Notes: generated from the letters alone by a model not told the origin. A stretch of 64,000 bases of DNA from Coleofasciculus sp040219735 (GCA_040219735.1 JAVJRX010000050.1), one strand, 5' to 3'. Positions 43,640 through 53,179 are shown, counted from the first letter of the stretch. Translations and numbers: made by a program.

Positions 43640-44431
43640 AGTTTCCCTCTAACGCAAAAAATAGTTTCAAATAGAGTTTCCAGCAATCCAAGTCCCAAGT
43701 CTAGTCAACCCATCTGTTGATCGCGTGCCTTTAACCCGTTACAGATTGGCAACAGGTGTGAGTCTTTCCCAGGGGATAAGACTCCAGTCAGACACGGGTT
43801 AAGTATTTTATACTAGCGGCTGTTTGTGGATTTTACCAAAATGAGATTTTGTCTACAAGACTTAATGTTTCTCCTTAATTCCTTAACATAATCCTAAAGG
43901 GAGTTGTGCCAATTGGATCAATAAATTTAAAATTGACTCCATTTTGACCCTGGATCGGTCAGTGACTGAGTTCTCCTAGTTGAGCCATCTGCGGGAAATG
44001 GCGTCCTGGGCAGATACCCATGGGAGTCCGATAAGTTGGAGCTTTACGAACTCAACCGATTAGACGTATTCTAAAGTATACATGAACGCACTTGTAACCT
44101 AATTCATTCCCTCGCCTTGAGCCGAGGGGAGTTGGGAGCGTTGCAAAATGTTAAGCTGATAGTACTTTCTTAAGGCTTTACTGGGTTAATCTCAAACTCG
44201 GCAGTAGAGTCAGCTTGTGTTGCCAAAGGCAATTTTTGGTAAAGGATTGCACAAGTTCATGCATCGGCGTCATAGAACCCGTCGTTAACCCAAACAGGTC
44301 TGACGGGGGCTTGTAAAAAAGCATGGAGCGACTGAAACCCTGATGGGGAGGTTGCTTCTTTCGTCGCGGATTGATGAAGTGCTGTACTCATCAACATATC
44401 GTACAGAGTTGGTTTGGAGAGAAATAAAGCA
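43640..44431. promoter_or_regulatory. Intergenic region between divergent prk and petH
   Basis: Contains promoters for both genes by inference. The 250 bp before petH carry several short inverted segments (CCTCGCCTTGAGCCGAGG near 44112; GTTGCCAAAGGCAA near 44219), consistent with a structured leader. In other cyanobacteria petH has alternative long and short transcripts that select the FNR isoform. No -10/-35 pair was assigned with confidence. The 71-codon minus ORF at 44257-44472 is not convincing. Confidence 0.4.
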
Positions 44432-45655
44432 ATGTCTAGTTCAAAAGCGGCGGCTAATTCCGCAAACACCACAAACTTCGCGAATCGCCTGTTTCTTTAC
44501 GAAGTGGCGGGCTTAAGTCAGAATACGGAAACTGACAAAATGGGCTATCCCATTCGTAGCAGTGGCAGCGTCTATATCACAGTGCCATACAATCGGATGA
44601 ATCAAGAAATGCAACGAATCACCCGCATGGGTGGCACAATTGTCAGCATTCAACCTCTTGATGGCATGATGAATTCTAAGAATGGAGTCAATGGCAATAG
44701 CCAATCGACGGGTTCAGCCCAGCCAACGGCGTCCGCACAAAAAAGCCAGCCGATCATTCACGGAAAATCTAAACCGGGAGTTCCCGTTAATCTATACAAA
44801 CCCAAAAATCCCTATCTGGGCAAATGTATTGAAAACTACGAACTGGTTGCCGAAGGGGGATCAGGTACGGTTCGCCACGTTACCTTTGATGTCTCTGGGG
44901 GTGATCTACGGTACCTGGAAGGTCAGAGTATAGGCATTATCCCACCTGGAAAAGACGAAAAAGGAAAGCCTCATAAACTCAGACTCTACTCCATTGCCTC
45001 CACTCGTCATGGTGATCACGAGGATGATAAGACTGTCTCGCTTTGTGTTAGACAACTGGAGTACAAGCACCCAGAAACCGGGGAAATCGTCTATGGCGTC
45101 TGCTCAAGCTACTTGTGCAACCTGCCAGTCGGCACCGATGATGTCAAGATTACTGGACCGGTTGGGAAAGAAATGTTACTTCCCGAAGATCCAGAGGCTA
45201 CCGTTCTCATGATGGCAACAGGTACAGGGATTGCCCCCTTCCGGGCTTACCTGTGGCGGATGTTTAAAGAACAGCACGAAGATTACAAGTTCAAAGGGTT
45301 TGCTTGGCTGATTTTTGGTATCCCCTATACCGCAAACATTCTGTACAAAGAGGAATTAGAAAAACTACAGCAAGAGTTTCCCGATAATTTCCGTCTCACC
45401 TACGCCATCAGCCGTGAACAGAAGAACAAAGAGGGTGGCAAGATGTATATCCAGCATCGGGTGGATGAACATGCCGATGAACTGTTTGAGTTAATGCACA
45501 AGGATAATACCCACACCTACATTTGTGGACTCAAGGGTATGGAAGATGGCATTGATTCAGCACTCTCCGCTGCAGCCGAACGGCAAGGGATGAACTGGAC
45601 TGATTACCAGAAATCTATGAAGAAAGCTGATCGCTGGCACGTTGAAACCTACTAA
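44432..45655 (+). CDS. petH: Ferredoxin-NADP+ oxidoreductase, long form with CpcD-like domain
   Basis: 407 residues from the ATG at 44432, preceded by GGAGAG. A TTG at 44414 would add six residues. Residues about 18-75 form a CpcD-like phycobilisome linker domain (ANRLFLYEVAGL, SVYITVPYNRMNQEMQRI). A disordered Ser/Ala/Gln linker runs to about 110. The FNR core starts near KPKNPYLGKCIENYEL. FAD-binding RLYSIAST, CVRQLEY, VCSSYLCNL, NADP-binding MATGTGIAPFRAYLWRMF, and the C-terminal WHVETY with its stacking Tyr are all present. It transfers photosystem I electrons from ferredoxin to NADP+, docked on the phycobilisome. A shorter FNR made from an internal start, as in Synechocystis, is possible. 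Confidence 0.96.
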   Translation: MSSSKAAANSANTTNFANRLFLYEVAGLSQNTETDKMGYPIRSSGSVYITVPYNRMNQEMQRITRMGGTIVSIQPLDGMMNSKNGVNGNSQSTGSAQPTASAQKSQPIIHGKSKPGVPVNLYKPKNPYLGKCIENYELVAEGGSGTVRHVTFDVSGGDLRYLEGQSIGIIPPGKDEKGKPHKLRLYSIASTRHGDHEDDKTVSLCVRQLEYKHPETGEIVYGVCSSYLCNLPVGTDDVKITGPVGKEMLLPEDPEATVLMMATGTGIAPFRAYLWRMFKEQHEDYKFKGFAWLIFGIPYTANILYKEELEKLQQEFPDNFRLTYAISREQKNKEGGKMYIQHRVDEHADELFELMHKDNTHTYICGLKGMEDGIDSALSAAAERQGMNWTDYQKSMKKADRWHVETY

Positions 45656-46003
45656 TACGGCTTCCTTAACAGCTTCAGGACTTACGCCAATTTACCGTTG
45701 AATCACCATCTGTAGGGGCACGACATGTCGTGCCCCTACTCTATGCTGGGTTTGTGCCTAAGTCCTAAGCTTATAGAGTTGTCGCCATAAAGGTGAGGAC
45801 TTTCTTGACACCGCTTCCAACTGCCTTTCTCTATAAAGTTGGCTCAGAAAGTTGCTCAAATCCTGAGAATTACGTTAAATTTAATTAAGCAGAAGTAAAG
45901 TTTCCTATTGAAACCACCATTTAAGCTGGGCTTTGTGCTAAACAGGAGGCTCTTTGAGAGCAAAAGCCAAACCAGAAAACAAATATCTAGAGGCGAATAA
46001 GCG
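45656..46003. promoter_or_regulatory. Region between petH and ftsH
   Basis: 348 bp. Contains the palindrome at 45712-45739 and, before ftsH, an AT-rich area with AAGTAAAGTTTCC near 45893 that may be a promoter. No ORF is visible. Confidence 0.4.
45712..45739. repeat. 28-bp perfect palindrome
   Basis: GTAGGGGCACGACA followed at once by its exact complement. This is a common cyanobacterial dispersed palindrome. It lies 57 bp past petH and could fold at the end of its transcript. Confidence 0.7.
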
Positions 46004-47890
46004 ATGAAATTTTCCTGGAGAATTCTCCTACTTTGGACAATACCCGCCCTTGTCATTGGGTTTTTCCTATGGCAGGGGACATTTTCTCCGGCTGTTGGTG
46101 ATTTAAATCAAAATACTGCCAGCACCCGGATGACTTATGGTCGCTTTTTAGACTACATCGAGAAAGGGAGAGTCACGAGTGTTGACCTCTATGATGGCGG
46201 TCAAACGGCAATTGTAGAAGCGATCGACCCGGAGCTGGATAACCGAGTTCAGCGTCTACGTGTGGATTTGCCGGCTAACTCTCCTGAGCTAATCACTAAG
46301 CTGAGAGAGGCTGATATTGCTTTAGATACCCATCCAGCACGTCAGGATGGGGCAATTTGGGGCATCCTGGGAAATTTAATTTTTCCGATTTTATTAATTG
46401 GGGGGCTATTCTTCCTGTTCCGTCGTTCGAGTAATATTGGTGGCGGTCCGGGTCAAGCTATGAACTTTGGTAAATCCCGCGCCCGGTTCCAGATGGAAGC
46501 GAAAACAGGAATTGTTTTTGATGATGTGGCGGGAATTGAGGAAGCAAAGGAAGAATTGCAGGAAGTGGTGACGTTCCTGAAGCAGCCCGAACGGTTTACG
46601 GCGGTAGGCGCACGTATTCCTAAAGGGGTGCTGTTAGTCGGACCTCCGGGTACAGGTAAGACATTACTGGCAAAAGCGATCGCGGGTGAAGCTGGGGTGC
46701 CTTTCTTTAGTATCTCCGGTAGTGAATTCGTGGAAATGTTTGTGGGTGTGGGCGCGTCTCGTGTCCGTGACTTGTTCAAGAAAGCCAAGGAAAATGCACC
46801 TTGTCTGATCTTTATTGATGAGATTGACGCCGTAGGACGACAACGGGGTGCTGGTATCGGCGGCGGGAACGATGAACGCGAGCAAACGTTGAACCAGTTG
46901 CTCACTGAGATGGATGGATTTGAAGGCAATACTGGGATTATCATTATTGCCGCGACTAACCGCCCTGATGTTCTGGATTCAGCCTTATTGCGTCCCGGAC
47001 GGTTTGACCGCCAGGTGATGGTCGATGCGCCGGATCTAAAAGGACGGATTGGTATCCTGGAAGTCCATGCGCGGAATAAGAAACTTGCACCGGAAATTTC
47101 CATTGAAGCGATCGCGCGACGTACTCCTGGATTTACTGGGGCAGATTTAGCTAACTTGTTGAATGAAGCCGCTATTCTGACCGCCCGTCGGCGTAAAGAG
47201 GCGATTACCATGCTGGAAATCAACGACGCGGTTGACCGGGTGGTAGCGGGTATGGAAGGCACACCGCTGGTGGATAGTAAGAGTAAGCGGTTAATTGCTT
47301 ACCATGAAGTCGGTCATGCGATCGTGGGGACGGTGCTCAAGGATCATGATCCCGTGCAGAAAGTGACCTTAATTCCTCGGGGTCAAGCTCAAGGATTGAC
47401 CTGGTTTACGCCGAGTGAAGAGCAAGGCTTAATTACCCGAGCGCAGCTTAAAGCCCGGATTACCGGGGCGTTAGGCGGTCGTGCCGCAGAAGAAGAGATT
47501 TTTGGTTATTCTGAAGTTACCACAGGTGCCGGTGGTGATTTACAGCAGGTGACGGGGATGGCGCGACAAATGGTGACTCGTTTCGGCATGTCCGATTTAG
47601 GTCCGTTGTCTCTGGAAAGTCAAGAGGGAGAAGTGTTCCTCGGTGGTGGCTTGATGAATCGGGCGGAGTATTCCGAACAAGTAGCCTCTCGTATTGATGA
47701 ACAAGTGCGCCGCATTGTGGAACATTGTCACGACGACGCCAAGCGGATTATGCGGGAAAATCGCGTCGTGATTGACCGTTTGGTGGATCTGTTAATTGAG
47801 AGGGAAACCATTGACGGCGAGGAGTTTCGTCAAATTGTGGCGGAATATACTCATGTACCGGAGAAGGAGCAGTACGTTCCTGTGCTGTAA
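46004..47890 (+). CDS. ftsH: FtsH2-like thylakoid AAA protease
   Basis: 628 residues. The first helix is at 6-24 (WRILLLWTIPALVIGFFLW), the second near 118-138 (GILGNLIFPILLIGGLFFL), with a lumenal domain between. AAA+ module: Walker A GPPGTGKT near 209, Walker B LIFIDEID near 268, SRH AATNRPDVLDSALLRPGRFD near 320. Zinc protease site HEVGH near 432. The N-terminal MKFSWR...W--P---GFF-WQGTF and the 160-residue lumenal part match Synechocystis Slr0228 (FtsH2), which degrades damaged D1 in photosystem II repair. Which of the four cyanobacterial paralogues it is cannot be proven without the others. It is followed by a clear terminator. Confidence 0.96.
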   Translation: MKFSWRILLLWTIPALVIGFFLWQGTFSPAVGDLNQNTASTRMTYGRFLDYIEKGRVTSVDLYDGGQTAIVEAIDPELDNRVQRLRVDLPANSPELITKLREADIALDTHPARQDGAIWGILGNLIFPILLIGGLFFLFRRSSNIGGGPGQAMNFGKSRARFQMEAKTGIVFDDVAGIEEAKEELQEVVTFLKQPERFTAVGARIPKGVLLVGPPGTGKTLLAKAIAGEAGVPFFSISGSEFVEMFVGVGASRVRDLFKKAKENAPCLIFIDEIDAVGRQRGAGIGGGNDEREQTLNQLLTEMDGFEGNTGIIIIAATNRPDVLDSALLRPGRFDRQVMVDAPDLKGRIGILEVHARNKKLAPEISIEAIARRTPGFTGADLANLLNEAAILTARRRKEAITMLEINDAVDRVVAGMEGTPLVDSKSKRLIAYHEVGHAIVGTVLKDHDPVQKVTLIPRGQAQGLTWFTPSEEQGLITRAQLKARITGALGGRAAEEEIFGYSEVTTGAGGDLQQVTGMARQMVTRFGMSDLGPLSLESQEGEVFLGGGLMNRAEYSEQVASRIDEQVRRIVEHCHDDAKRIMRENRVVIDRLVDLLIERETIDGEEFRQIVAEYTHVPEKEQYVPVL

Positions 47891-47918
47891 TTTCGGACAG
47901 TTTAACTAATTCATTGAG

Positions 47919-47950
47919 TAGGGATGGTGAAAATCATCCCTATTTTTTTT
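47919..47950 (+). terminator. Rho-independent terminator of ftsH
   Basis: TAGGGATG at 47919-47926 pairs with CATCCCTA at 47935-47942 around an 8-nt loop, followed by eight T residues. It lies 29 bp past the ftsH stop codon. Confidence 0.85.
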
Positions 47951-48035
47951 GAAGCCAAGCTGCACTAGGGAATTAGTGATTTATGTTCTTGATTAAGATA
48001 GAATCACGCTCATTTCAACCCATGAGGCTGTTACA

Positions 48036-48737
48036 ATGAGGTCTTCATTACCTAAATCCAAGTTGCCACCGTTGGAGAATGGCGATCGCTTGACTCGTCC
48101 TGAATTCGAGCGCCGTTACCACTCCATGCCAGAACTTAAAAAAGCCGAATTGATTGAAGGAGTGGTGTACATGGCTTCGCCGTTACGCTTTACACCCCAC
48201 GCTGAACCTCATGGACGTTTAATCACTTGGCTGGGAGTTTATCAAGCGGCTACACCCCAAGTGCAAATGGGTATTGAGCCTACCGTTCGCTTGGATATTG
48301 ACAACGAACCCCAACCTGATGGTGTTTTATTCATTAGCGAACAAAGCGGTGGACAAGTGACTATCTCTCAAGAGGGATACTTGGAGGGCGCACCAGAATT
48401 AGTGGTTGAAATTGCCGCGAGTAGTGCAGCGATTGATTTAGGGGATAAAAAACGTGCCTATCGGCGCAGTGGTGTACAAGAATACATTGTTTTGCAGGTA
48501 TTTGACCAAAGAATTGATTGGTTTAGTTTACAGGATGGCGATTATGTTCCTTTGATACCGGATGAACAGAATAGGATTTCTTCTCTGGTGTTTCCGGGTT
48601 TGTGGTTAGATGTTCCTGTCATGTTACAAGGAAATATGCAGCAAGTGTTAACTGTCTTACAAACAGGCATTAATTCGGCGGAGCATCAAGCATTTGTCCA
48701 ACAGTTAATCGAATCCCAGCATGGAGAAGGCTGCTGA
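48036..48737 (+). CDS. Uma2 family (DUF820) protein
   Basis: 233 residues with the restriction-endonuclease-like fold of the family. ELIEGVVYMASP near residue 42, EPTVRLDIDNEPQPDGVLF near 87 (conserved Pro-Asp) and APELVVEIAASSAAIDLGDKKRAYRRSGVQEYIVL near 126-160 (E-x-A and the K-x-x-Y motif), in pieces, are diagnostic. Members are very abundant in cyanobacteria, and their role is unproven: putative nucleases or antitoxin-like. Its stop overlaps the start of a second Uma2 gene by one base, so they are co-translated. Confidence 0.85.
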   Translation: MRSSLPKSKLPPLENGDRLTRPEFERRYHSMPELKKAELIEGVVYMASPLRFTPHAEPHGRLITWLGVYQAATPQVQMGIEPTVRLDIDNEPQPDGVLFISEQSGGQVTISQEGYLEGAPELVVEIAASSAAIDLGDKKRAYRRSGVQEYIVLQVFDQRIDWFSLQDGDYVPLIPDEQNRISSLVFPGLWLDVPVMLQGNMQQVLTVLQTGINSAEHQAFVQQLIESQHGEGC

Positions 48738-49372
48738 TGATTAATGTGATTGTCAAACCCAATACCATCGAGTTGCCAGCCGGAGCAGTGGTGAGAGTTC
48801 CTGGAACCTGGCAGGATTATCAAATATTGCTGGAACATTTAGGCGATAGCACTTCCCCTCGTGTCAAGTACCGCCATGGAGAACTACTGCTGATAGTTCC
48901 TTTACCTGAGCATGGTAAGCAACTAGACATTATCGTGGAAATGGTCAAGGTGTTGCTACGCCATCAGGGACTGAGGTTCGACTCTTACCACGAAACCACG
49001 ATGGATTTACCCGATCATAGTGGTGTTATCCCGGATCATTTTTTCTATATTGGGGAGTTACCTGTGGTGGGAAAAAGTCGGATTGATTGGAGTAATGATC
49101 CGCCACCGGATTTGGCAATTGAGTGCGATGTTACCTCATTCACCAGTGTTAATGATTATTTGCCTTATCGAGTCAGGGAACTTTGGATTGTTCGCCAACA
49201 AAAGATTAAAATCTATCAGTTTCAGGATGGGCGGTATAGTTTGGTTGAGCAGAGTCAGTTTTTCGGTGGATTTGACCTGAATGCGATCTTTACTGAGTGC
49301 ATCAAAGATGCCTATCAACTTGGATCTGGCGCGATTGATAAATTGAGCGATCGCTATCCTCGCCAACGGTGA
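48737..49372 (+). CDS. Uma2 family (DUF820) protein, second of a pair
   Basis: 211 residues. VKYRHGELLLIVPLPEHG near 49, then LPDHSGVIPDHFFYIG (Pro-Asp) near 93 and PPDLAIECDVTSFTSVNDYLPYRVRELWIV near 122-150, in pieces, cover the same DUF820 core. The E-C-D in place of E-x-A and S-x-x-x-Y-R in place of K-x-x-Y show sequence drift from the first copy. The two are diverged, so not a recent tandem duplicate. It starts within the TGATG overlap of the upstream gene. Confidence 0.8.
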   Translation: MINVIVKPNTIELPAGAVVRVPGTWQDYQILLEHLGDSTSPRVKYRHGELLLIVPLPEHGKQLDIIVEMVKVLLRHQGLRFDSYHETTMDLPDHSGVIPDHFFYIGELPVVGKSRIDWSNDPPPDLAIECDVTSFTSVNDYLPYRVRELWIVRQQKIKIYQFQDGRYSLVEQSQFFGGFDLNAIFTECIKDAYQLGSGAIDKLSDRYPRQR

Positions 49373-49482
49373 AGTTGTGAATGGGGGGATTGGGTGTTAA
49401 TTTTGGACGAGAGTAGATGTTGGATTTCATCCGATCCGGTTCAGCCGACGGTAACACTACAAATAAAAGAGGAGCAGTAATC

Positions 49483-52400
49483 ATGGTGTTTATTGGTCTG
49501 CTAGTAAACCATACAATATTTGGCGTTGGAGTAATCATAGAAATTAAAGATAATAAATATGTTGAGATTTGCTTTATTGACGACCCCGAAAGGATTAGAA
49601 TATTTAAGATTGAGTCGCTTGATGATGAAGTATTTATTCCTACAAAAAATTTATCGCTCAATGCAGAACAAGCGGAACGAATTGCAGAGGAACAGCGAAA
49701 ACTACAGGCAAAACGCCAAGAACACGCTCGTCTTGAACAGCAACGTAGAGAACAAGAGAGACTGCGACTTGAAGCAGAGCGCCAGGAGAGGGAACGTAGA
49801 CTAGAAGAAGAACAGCAACGTAGAGAACAAGAGAGACTGCGACTTGAAGCAGAGCGCCAGGAGAGGGAACGTAGACTAGAAAAAGAACAGCAACGTAGAG
49901 AACAAGAGAGACTGCGACTTGAAGCAGAGCGCCAGGAGAGGGAACGTAGACTAGAAAAAGAACGCCAAGAACGCGCTCGTCGTCAGGCAGAAAAGCAAAT
50001 TTTACTTAACAGCCTGAAGGAGCAGTTTGAGCAAAACTTTCTCAATGTTTATAACTTCTATCAAACTCATTGTTCTAAATACATATTATTAGAAGAGTAC
50101 CAGACGGAAAAGTCGAATTATGTTAAGTCTTGGATAAAAGAACACTTAGGTTCAGAACCTGATCTTGAACAAGCAGCAGCGATTGGTGCTGTTGAAGGGC
50201 ATATCCAAGTAGTCGCGCGGGCGGGTAGTGGTAAAACCTCAACCTTGGTTAACCGAGCTTTATTTTTACAGAAACATTGTGGTGTTGCACCCAATGAGAT
50301 GTTGCTATTAGCCTTCAATCGCAAAGCTGCGGAAGAAATACGAGAACGCCTCGCCTCGCAATTACACGATTCTATTCCCCATGTAATGACGTTCCACGCA
50401 TTAGCTTACGCCCTAGTTCATCCTGAAGAAAGCCTGCTTTTCGATGAACCAGATGGCGCACAGAGCAAAAGCCGCGCTCTCCAGTCTGTGATTGACGACT
50501 ACCTACGTCACCCAGATTACCGCCGAGAAATTCGCACCGTGATGATGGCGCACTTTCGGGAAGACTGGGAGCGCATTGCTGCGGGTGGCTACGACAAAAG
50601 TCCTGAAGCAATGCTGCGTTACCGTCGCTCATTGCCAAGAGAAGGGCTTGATGGAACATACCTTAAATCTTTTGGCGAGAAGGTCATTGCTGACTTCCTA
50701 TTTGAACACAATATAAAATATAGATACGAGCTTAATTTCTGGTGGAATGGAGTCAATTACCGCCCCGATTTTACAGTTTTTACAGGAGACAAGCAAGGGG
50801 TAATTATCGAATATTTTGGACTCCAAGGTGATCCAGATTATGACGCCATGTCGGATAAAAAGCGAATTTATTGGCAAAATCATCCTAACTGGTGCTTAGT
50901 TGAATTTTCTCCAAGTGATCTAAAGAATCAGGGAAGGCAAGGTTTTCATGCTTTATTAAAGCGCTCTCTTGAAGATTTGGGAATTACTTGTAATCGCTTG
51001 AGTGAAGAAAAAATTTGGCATCAGATCAAAGACCGTGCGATAGACCGCTTTACCAAGGCAGTAGTGGGATTTATACAGCGATGCCGTAAACTGTTCCTCA
51101 CCCCAGAAAGACTAACCAAAATTATTGATAATCATACCTATGCTAGCGATGTCGAGCGGCGCTTCTTGGAATTGGCAAAGATATTTTATCAGTCTTATCT
51201 GGAACGTCTTCAAGCAACAGGCGACGAAGATTTTGATGGACTGATGCAAAGAGCCGCAGACATAGTTAAATCTGGACAAACTGTATTTCGCCGCAAAACG
51301 GGTACTGGTGATTTCAAACGTCTTCGATACGTGTTCATTGATGAATATCAAGATTTTTCTAAACTTTTCCACGATTTAATACAAGCCGTTCGAGAACAAA
51401 ATACTCAAGCGTACTTTTTCTGCGTTGGTGATGACTGGCAAGCCATTAATGGCTTCGCTGGTTCTGATCTCCAGTTCTATCAGAATTTCACCCAATTTTT
51501 CCAGCCCTCGCGTAAACTCAACCTATCCACCAATTACCGCTCAGCCACTTCGATTGTCGATATCGGCAATACATTGATGCAAGGATTGGGAACTCCCGCT
51601 CGTGCCTACAAGAATATATTAGGAAAAGTTGAGATTGTGGACTTGGAAACTTTTGAGCCAACCCAAAATGAATTAGAGACTCATCCAAGAGATAGCTTAA
51701 CACCTGCTGTATTGCGCCTAGTAAACAAAGCGATTAAAGACAACAAAGACATTGTTTTGCTCAGCCGAAAGAATAGTTTACCGTGGTACGTGAATTACAG
51801 AGAGCGACAGAGTAAGTCGAGAAAAGGCGCACTGGATAGTTTTCTTCAGCAAGTGCGCTCCTATCTACCTGAAAACTCAAGGCACAAAGTAACGATATCG
51901 ACAGCTCATAAGTACAAAGGACTAGAAAAAACGGTAGTCATCGTGCTTGATGCTGTCCCTCGTTGTTACCCGTTACTTCATCCTGACTTAATGTTTACTC
52001 GTATTTTTGGTGATAGTATAGAGCGGGTGGTTGGCGAAGAGCGCCGTCTTTTCTACGTGACATTAACTCGTGCCGTGGAACATTTATTTATCCTCACTGA
52101 AACGAACAACGTATCACCTTTTCTGGAAGAATTAAAGAGCAGAAAAACAATTCCTTTACTCAATTGGTCGGATTACCTGCCCTTAGTTGGTTCTACACAA
52201 CGCATCACTGTTAAAGTAGGGAACCAAAATGGACGAGGTGGAAACGGCACTTACGCGATTAAAGACTTGCTCAAAGCTGAAGGCTATAACTGGAACAGTC
52301 GCTTGAACGCTTGGTGCCGTACCTATCCAGTAGAGAACTTCTCAATCGAACAGTTTTTGGATAATGCTGTGTGGATTTCTTGTGCTGTTGGAATTGAGGT

Positions 52401-52488
52401 GCGGTTTGATGATGAGTTCGAGAAGATGTTAGCCATTTATCATGTTGATAGAGGGCAATGGACTTGTACGATTGATAATCTTTTTTAA
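49483..52488 (+). CDS. SF1 (UvrD/HelD-like) helicase with nuclease-like insert and coiled coil
   Basis: 1001 residues from the ATG at 49483, chosen because GAGGAG lies nine bases upstream; the reading from 49417 is less likely. Residues 1-60 form a small beta domain (HTIFGVGVIIEIKDN). About 62-180 is a highly charged coiled coil with three near-identical 25-residue repeats. The helicase starts near 225: EQAAAIGAVEGHIQVVARAGSGKT (in two halves, Walker A). An insertion near 395-440 (KYRYELNFWWNGVNYRPDFTV, GVIIEYFG) looks like a PD-(D/E)xK nuclease fold, as in helicase IV relatives. Walker B FIDEYQDF, VGDDWQAING, STNYRS and YVTLTRAVEHLF complete SF1A motifs. Probably DNA repair or defence; context (Uma2 pair upstream) does not decide. 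Confidence 0.8.
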   Translation: MVFIGLLVNHTIFGVGVIIEIKDNKYVEICFIDDPERIRIFKIESLDDEVFIPTKNLSLNAEQAERIAEEQRKLQAKRQEHARLEQQRREQERLRLEAERQERERRLEEEQQRREQERLRLEAERQERERRLEKEQQRREQERLRLEAERQERERRLEKERQERARRQAEKQILLNSLKEQFEQNFLNVYNFYQTHCSKYILLEEYQTEKSNYVKSWIKEHLGSEPDLEQAAAIGAVEGHIQVVARAGSGKTSTLVNRALFLQKHCGVAPNEMLLLAFNRKAAEEIRERLASQLHDSIPHVMTFHALAYALVHPEESLLFDEPDGAQSKSRALQSVIDDYLRHPDYRREIRTVMMAHFREDWERIAAGGYDKSPEAMLRYRRSLPREGLDGTYLKSFGEKVIADFLFEHNIKYRYELNFWWNGVNYRPDFTVFTGDKQGVIIEYFGLQGDPDYDAMSDKKRIYWQNHPNWCLVEFSPSDLKNQGRQGFHALLKRSLEDLGITCNRLSEEKIWHQIKDRAIDRFTKAVVGFIQRCRKLFLTPERLTKIIDNHTYASDVERRFLELAKIFYQSYLERLQATGDEDFDGLMQRAADIVKSGQTVFRRKTGTGDFKRLRYVFIDEYQDFSKLFHDLIQAVREQNTQAYFFCVGDDWQAINGFAGSDLQFYQNFTQFFQPSRKLNLSTNYRSATSIVDIGNTLMQGLGTPARAYKNILGKVEIVDLETFEPTQNELETHPRDSLTPAVLRLVNKAIKDNKDIVLLSRKNSLPWYVNYRERQSKSRKGALDSFLQQVRSYLPENSRHKVTISTAHKYKGLEKTVVIVLDAVPRCYPLLHPDLMFTRIFGDSIERVVGEERRLFYVTLTRAVEHLFILTETNNVSPFLEELKSRKTIPLLNWSDYLPLVGSTQRITVKVGNQNGRGGNGTYAIKDLLKAEGYNWNSRLNAWCRTYPVENFSIEQFLDNAVWISCAVGIEVRFDDEFEKMLAIYHVDRGQWTCTIDNLF
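49735..49959 (+). repeat. Three 75-bp tandem repeats in the helicase coiled coil
   Basis: Starts at 49735, 49810 and 49885. The unit begins GAACAGCAACGTAGAGAACA. Copies differ by one or two bases (GAAGAA versus GAAAAA at the unit end). Each encodes 25 residues rich in Glu/Arg/Gln. Confidence 0.9.
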
Positions 52489-52855
52489 GTTAAAATTAGC
52501 GCGATCGCTCTCTAGTCAAGCTAAAATAGTGCAATAGAATTAGCGGGGTTTCTAAGCGCAAGTTTCTGGACGCAAGCATTACGCCCCTACGCTATAGACC
52601 AATAAATAAATTAATTAAACAATTTTCAATTCCCTAATTTATCAAAATAGAGGTACTAATTGATATGATACAGCAATTAAAAGCTGACCCAGCAACCGAT
52701 ATCATCTACCCCGACAGCGATGGTCAACCCATGGCGAAGAAATAGGGGAGAATTTTATTAACACGCGATCGCACGGCATTCCCCTGGATTTCCTGGGACA
52801 GATTTAGGTAAAATACCATTACCACAATCCCTAATGTAACATTCTTGAACTCAAC
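52489..52855. other. Short gene-free stretch with a Uma2 start remnant
   Basis: Holds a 26-codon fragment (52665-52745) that reads like the N-terminus of a Uma2 gene, plus HIP1 octamers at 52500 and 52765. Nothing else is identifiable. Confidence 0.5.
52665..52745 (+). pseudogene. N-terminal remnant of a Uma2 (DUF820) gene
   Basis: From ATG at 52665 it reads MIQQLKADPATDIIYPDSDG then QPMAKK and a stop. The phrase IIYPDSDGQPMA is a recurrent start of one cyanobacterial Uma2 subfamily. The remainder of the domain is absent. Confidence 0.5.
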
Positions 52856-53179
52856 ATGACGTCCTTACCACAGAAGCGCCAACCAAGACGGGGACGGATA
52901 TTCCCAGAATATACCATCCCGCCAGAAGAATTAGCCAGACGCAGAGCGAAACGCATTGAACTGGGCAAGCGTTGCCGAGTTATTTTTGAACGACTTCGTC
53001 CGGAACTGATTGAACAATACTACAATTGGTTCATTGCCATAGAACCGGATAGCGGCGACTATTTAATTGACCCAAAACTAGAAGGAGTGCTTCAAAAACT
53101 ACGAGATCGCTATGCTAGCACCGACAGCAAACTAACAATATTTCGACTTAATGACACAGGCACCTGTGGTACGATATGA
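52856..53179 (+). CDS. Unknown small protein paired with an aspartyl protease
   Basis: 107 residues, soluble. A basic, Arg/Pro-rich N-terminus (QKRQPRRGRIF) is followed by helices (ELARRRAKRIELGKRCRVIF; LRPELIEQYYNWF) and a short beta end with YLIDPKLEGV. Its last codons overlap the protease-like ORF by four bases (ATGA), so the two are translationally coupled. In cyanobacteria such a pair recurs, as far as I recall, though I know no experiment. A partner or antitoxin-like role is speculation. Alternatively it is a regulatory companion of the protease. Confidence 0.6.
   Translation: MTSLPQKRQPRRGRIFPEYTIPPEELARRRAKRIELGKRCRVIFERLRPELIEQYYNWFIAIEPDSGDYLIDPKLEGVLQKLRDRYASTDSKLTIFRLNDTGTCGTI

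Noticed and set aside
46453..47262. 269-codon minus-strand ORF
   Set aside because: Lies wholly within ftsH on the opposite strand and mirrors its codons.
49735..49959. Regular repeats reminiscent of a CRISPR array
   Set aside because: Units are 75 bp with no spacers, in frame within the helicase and encoding coiled coil. No CRISPR array is present in the window.
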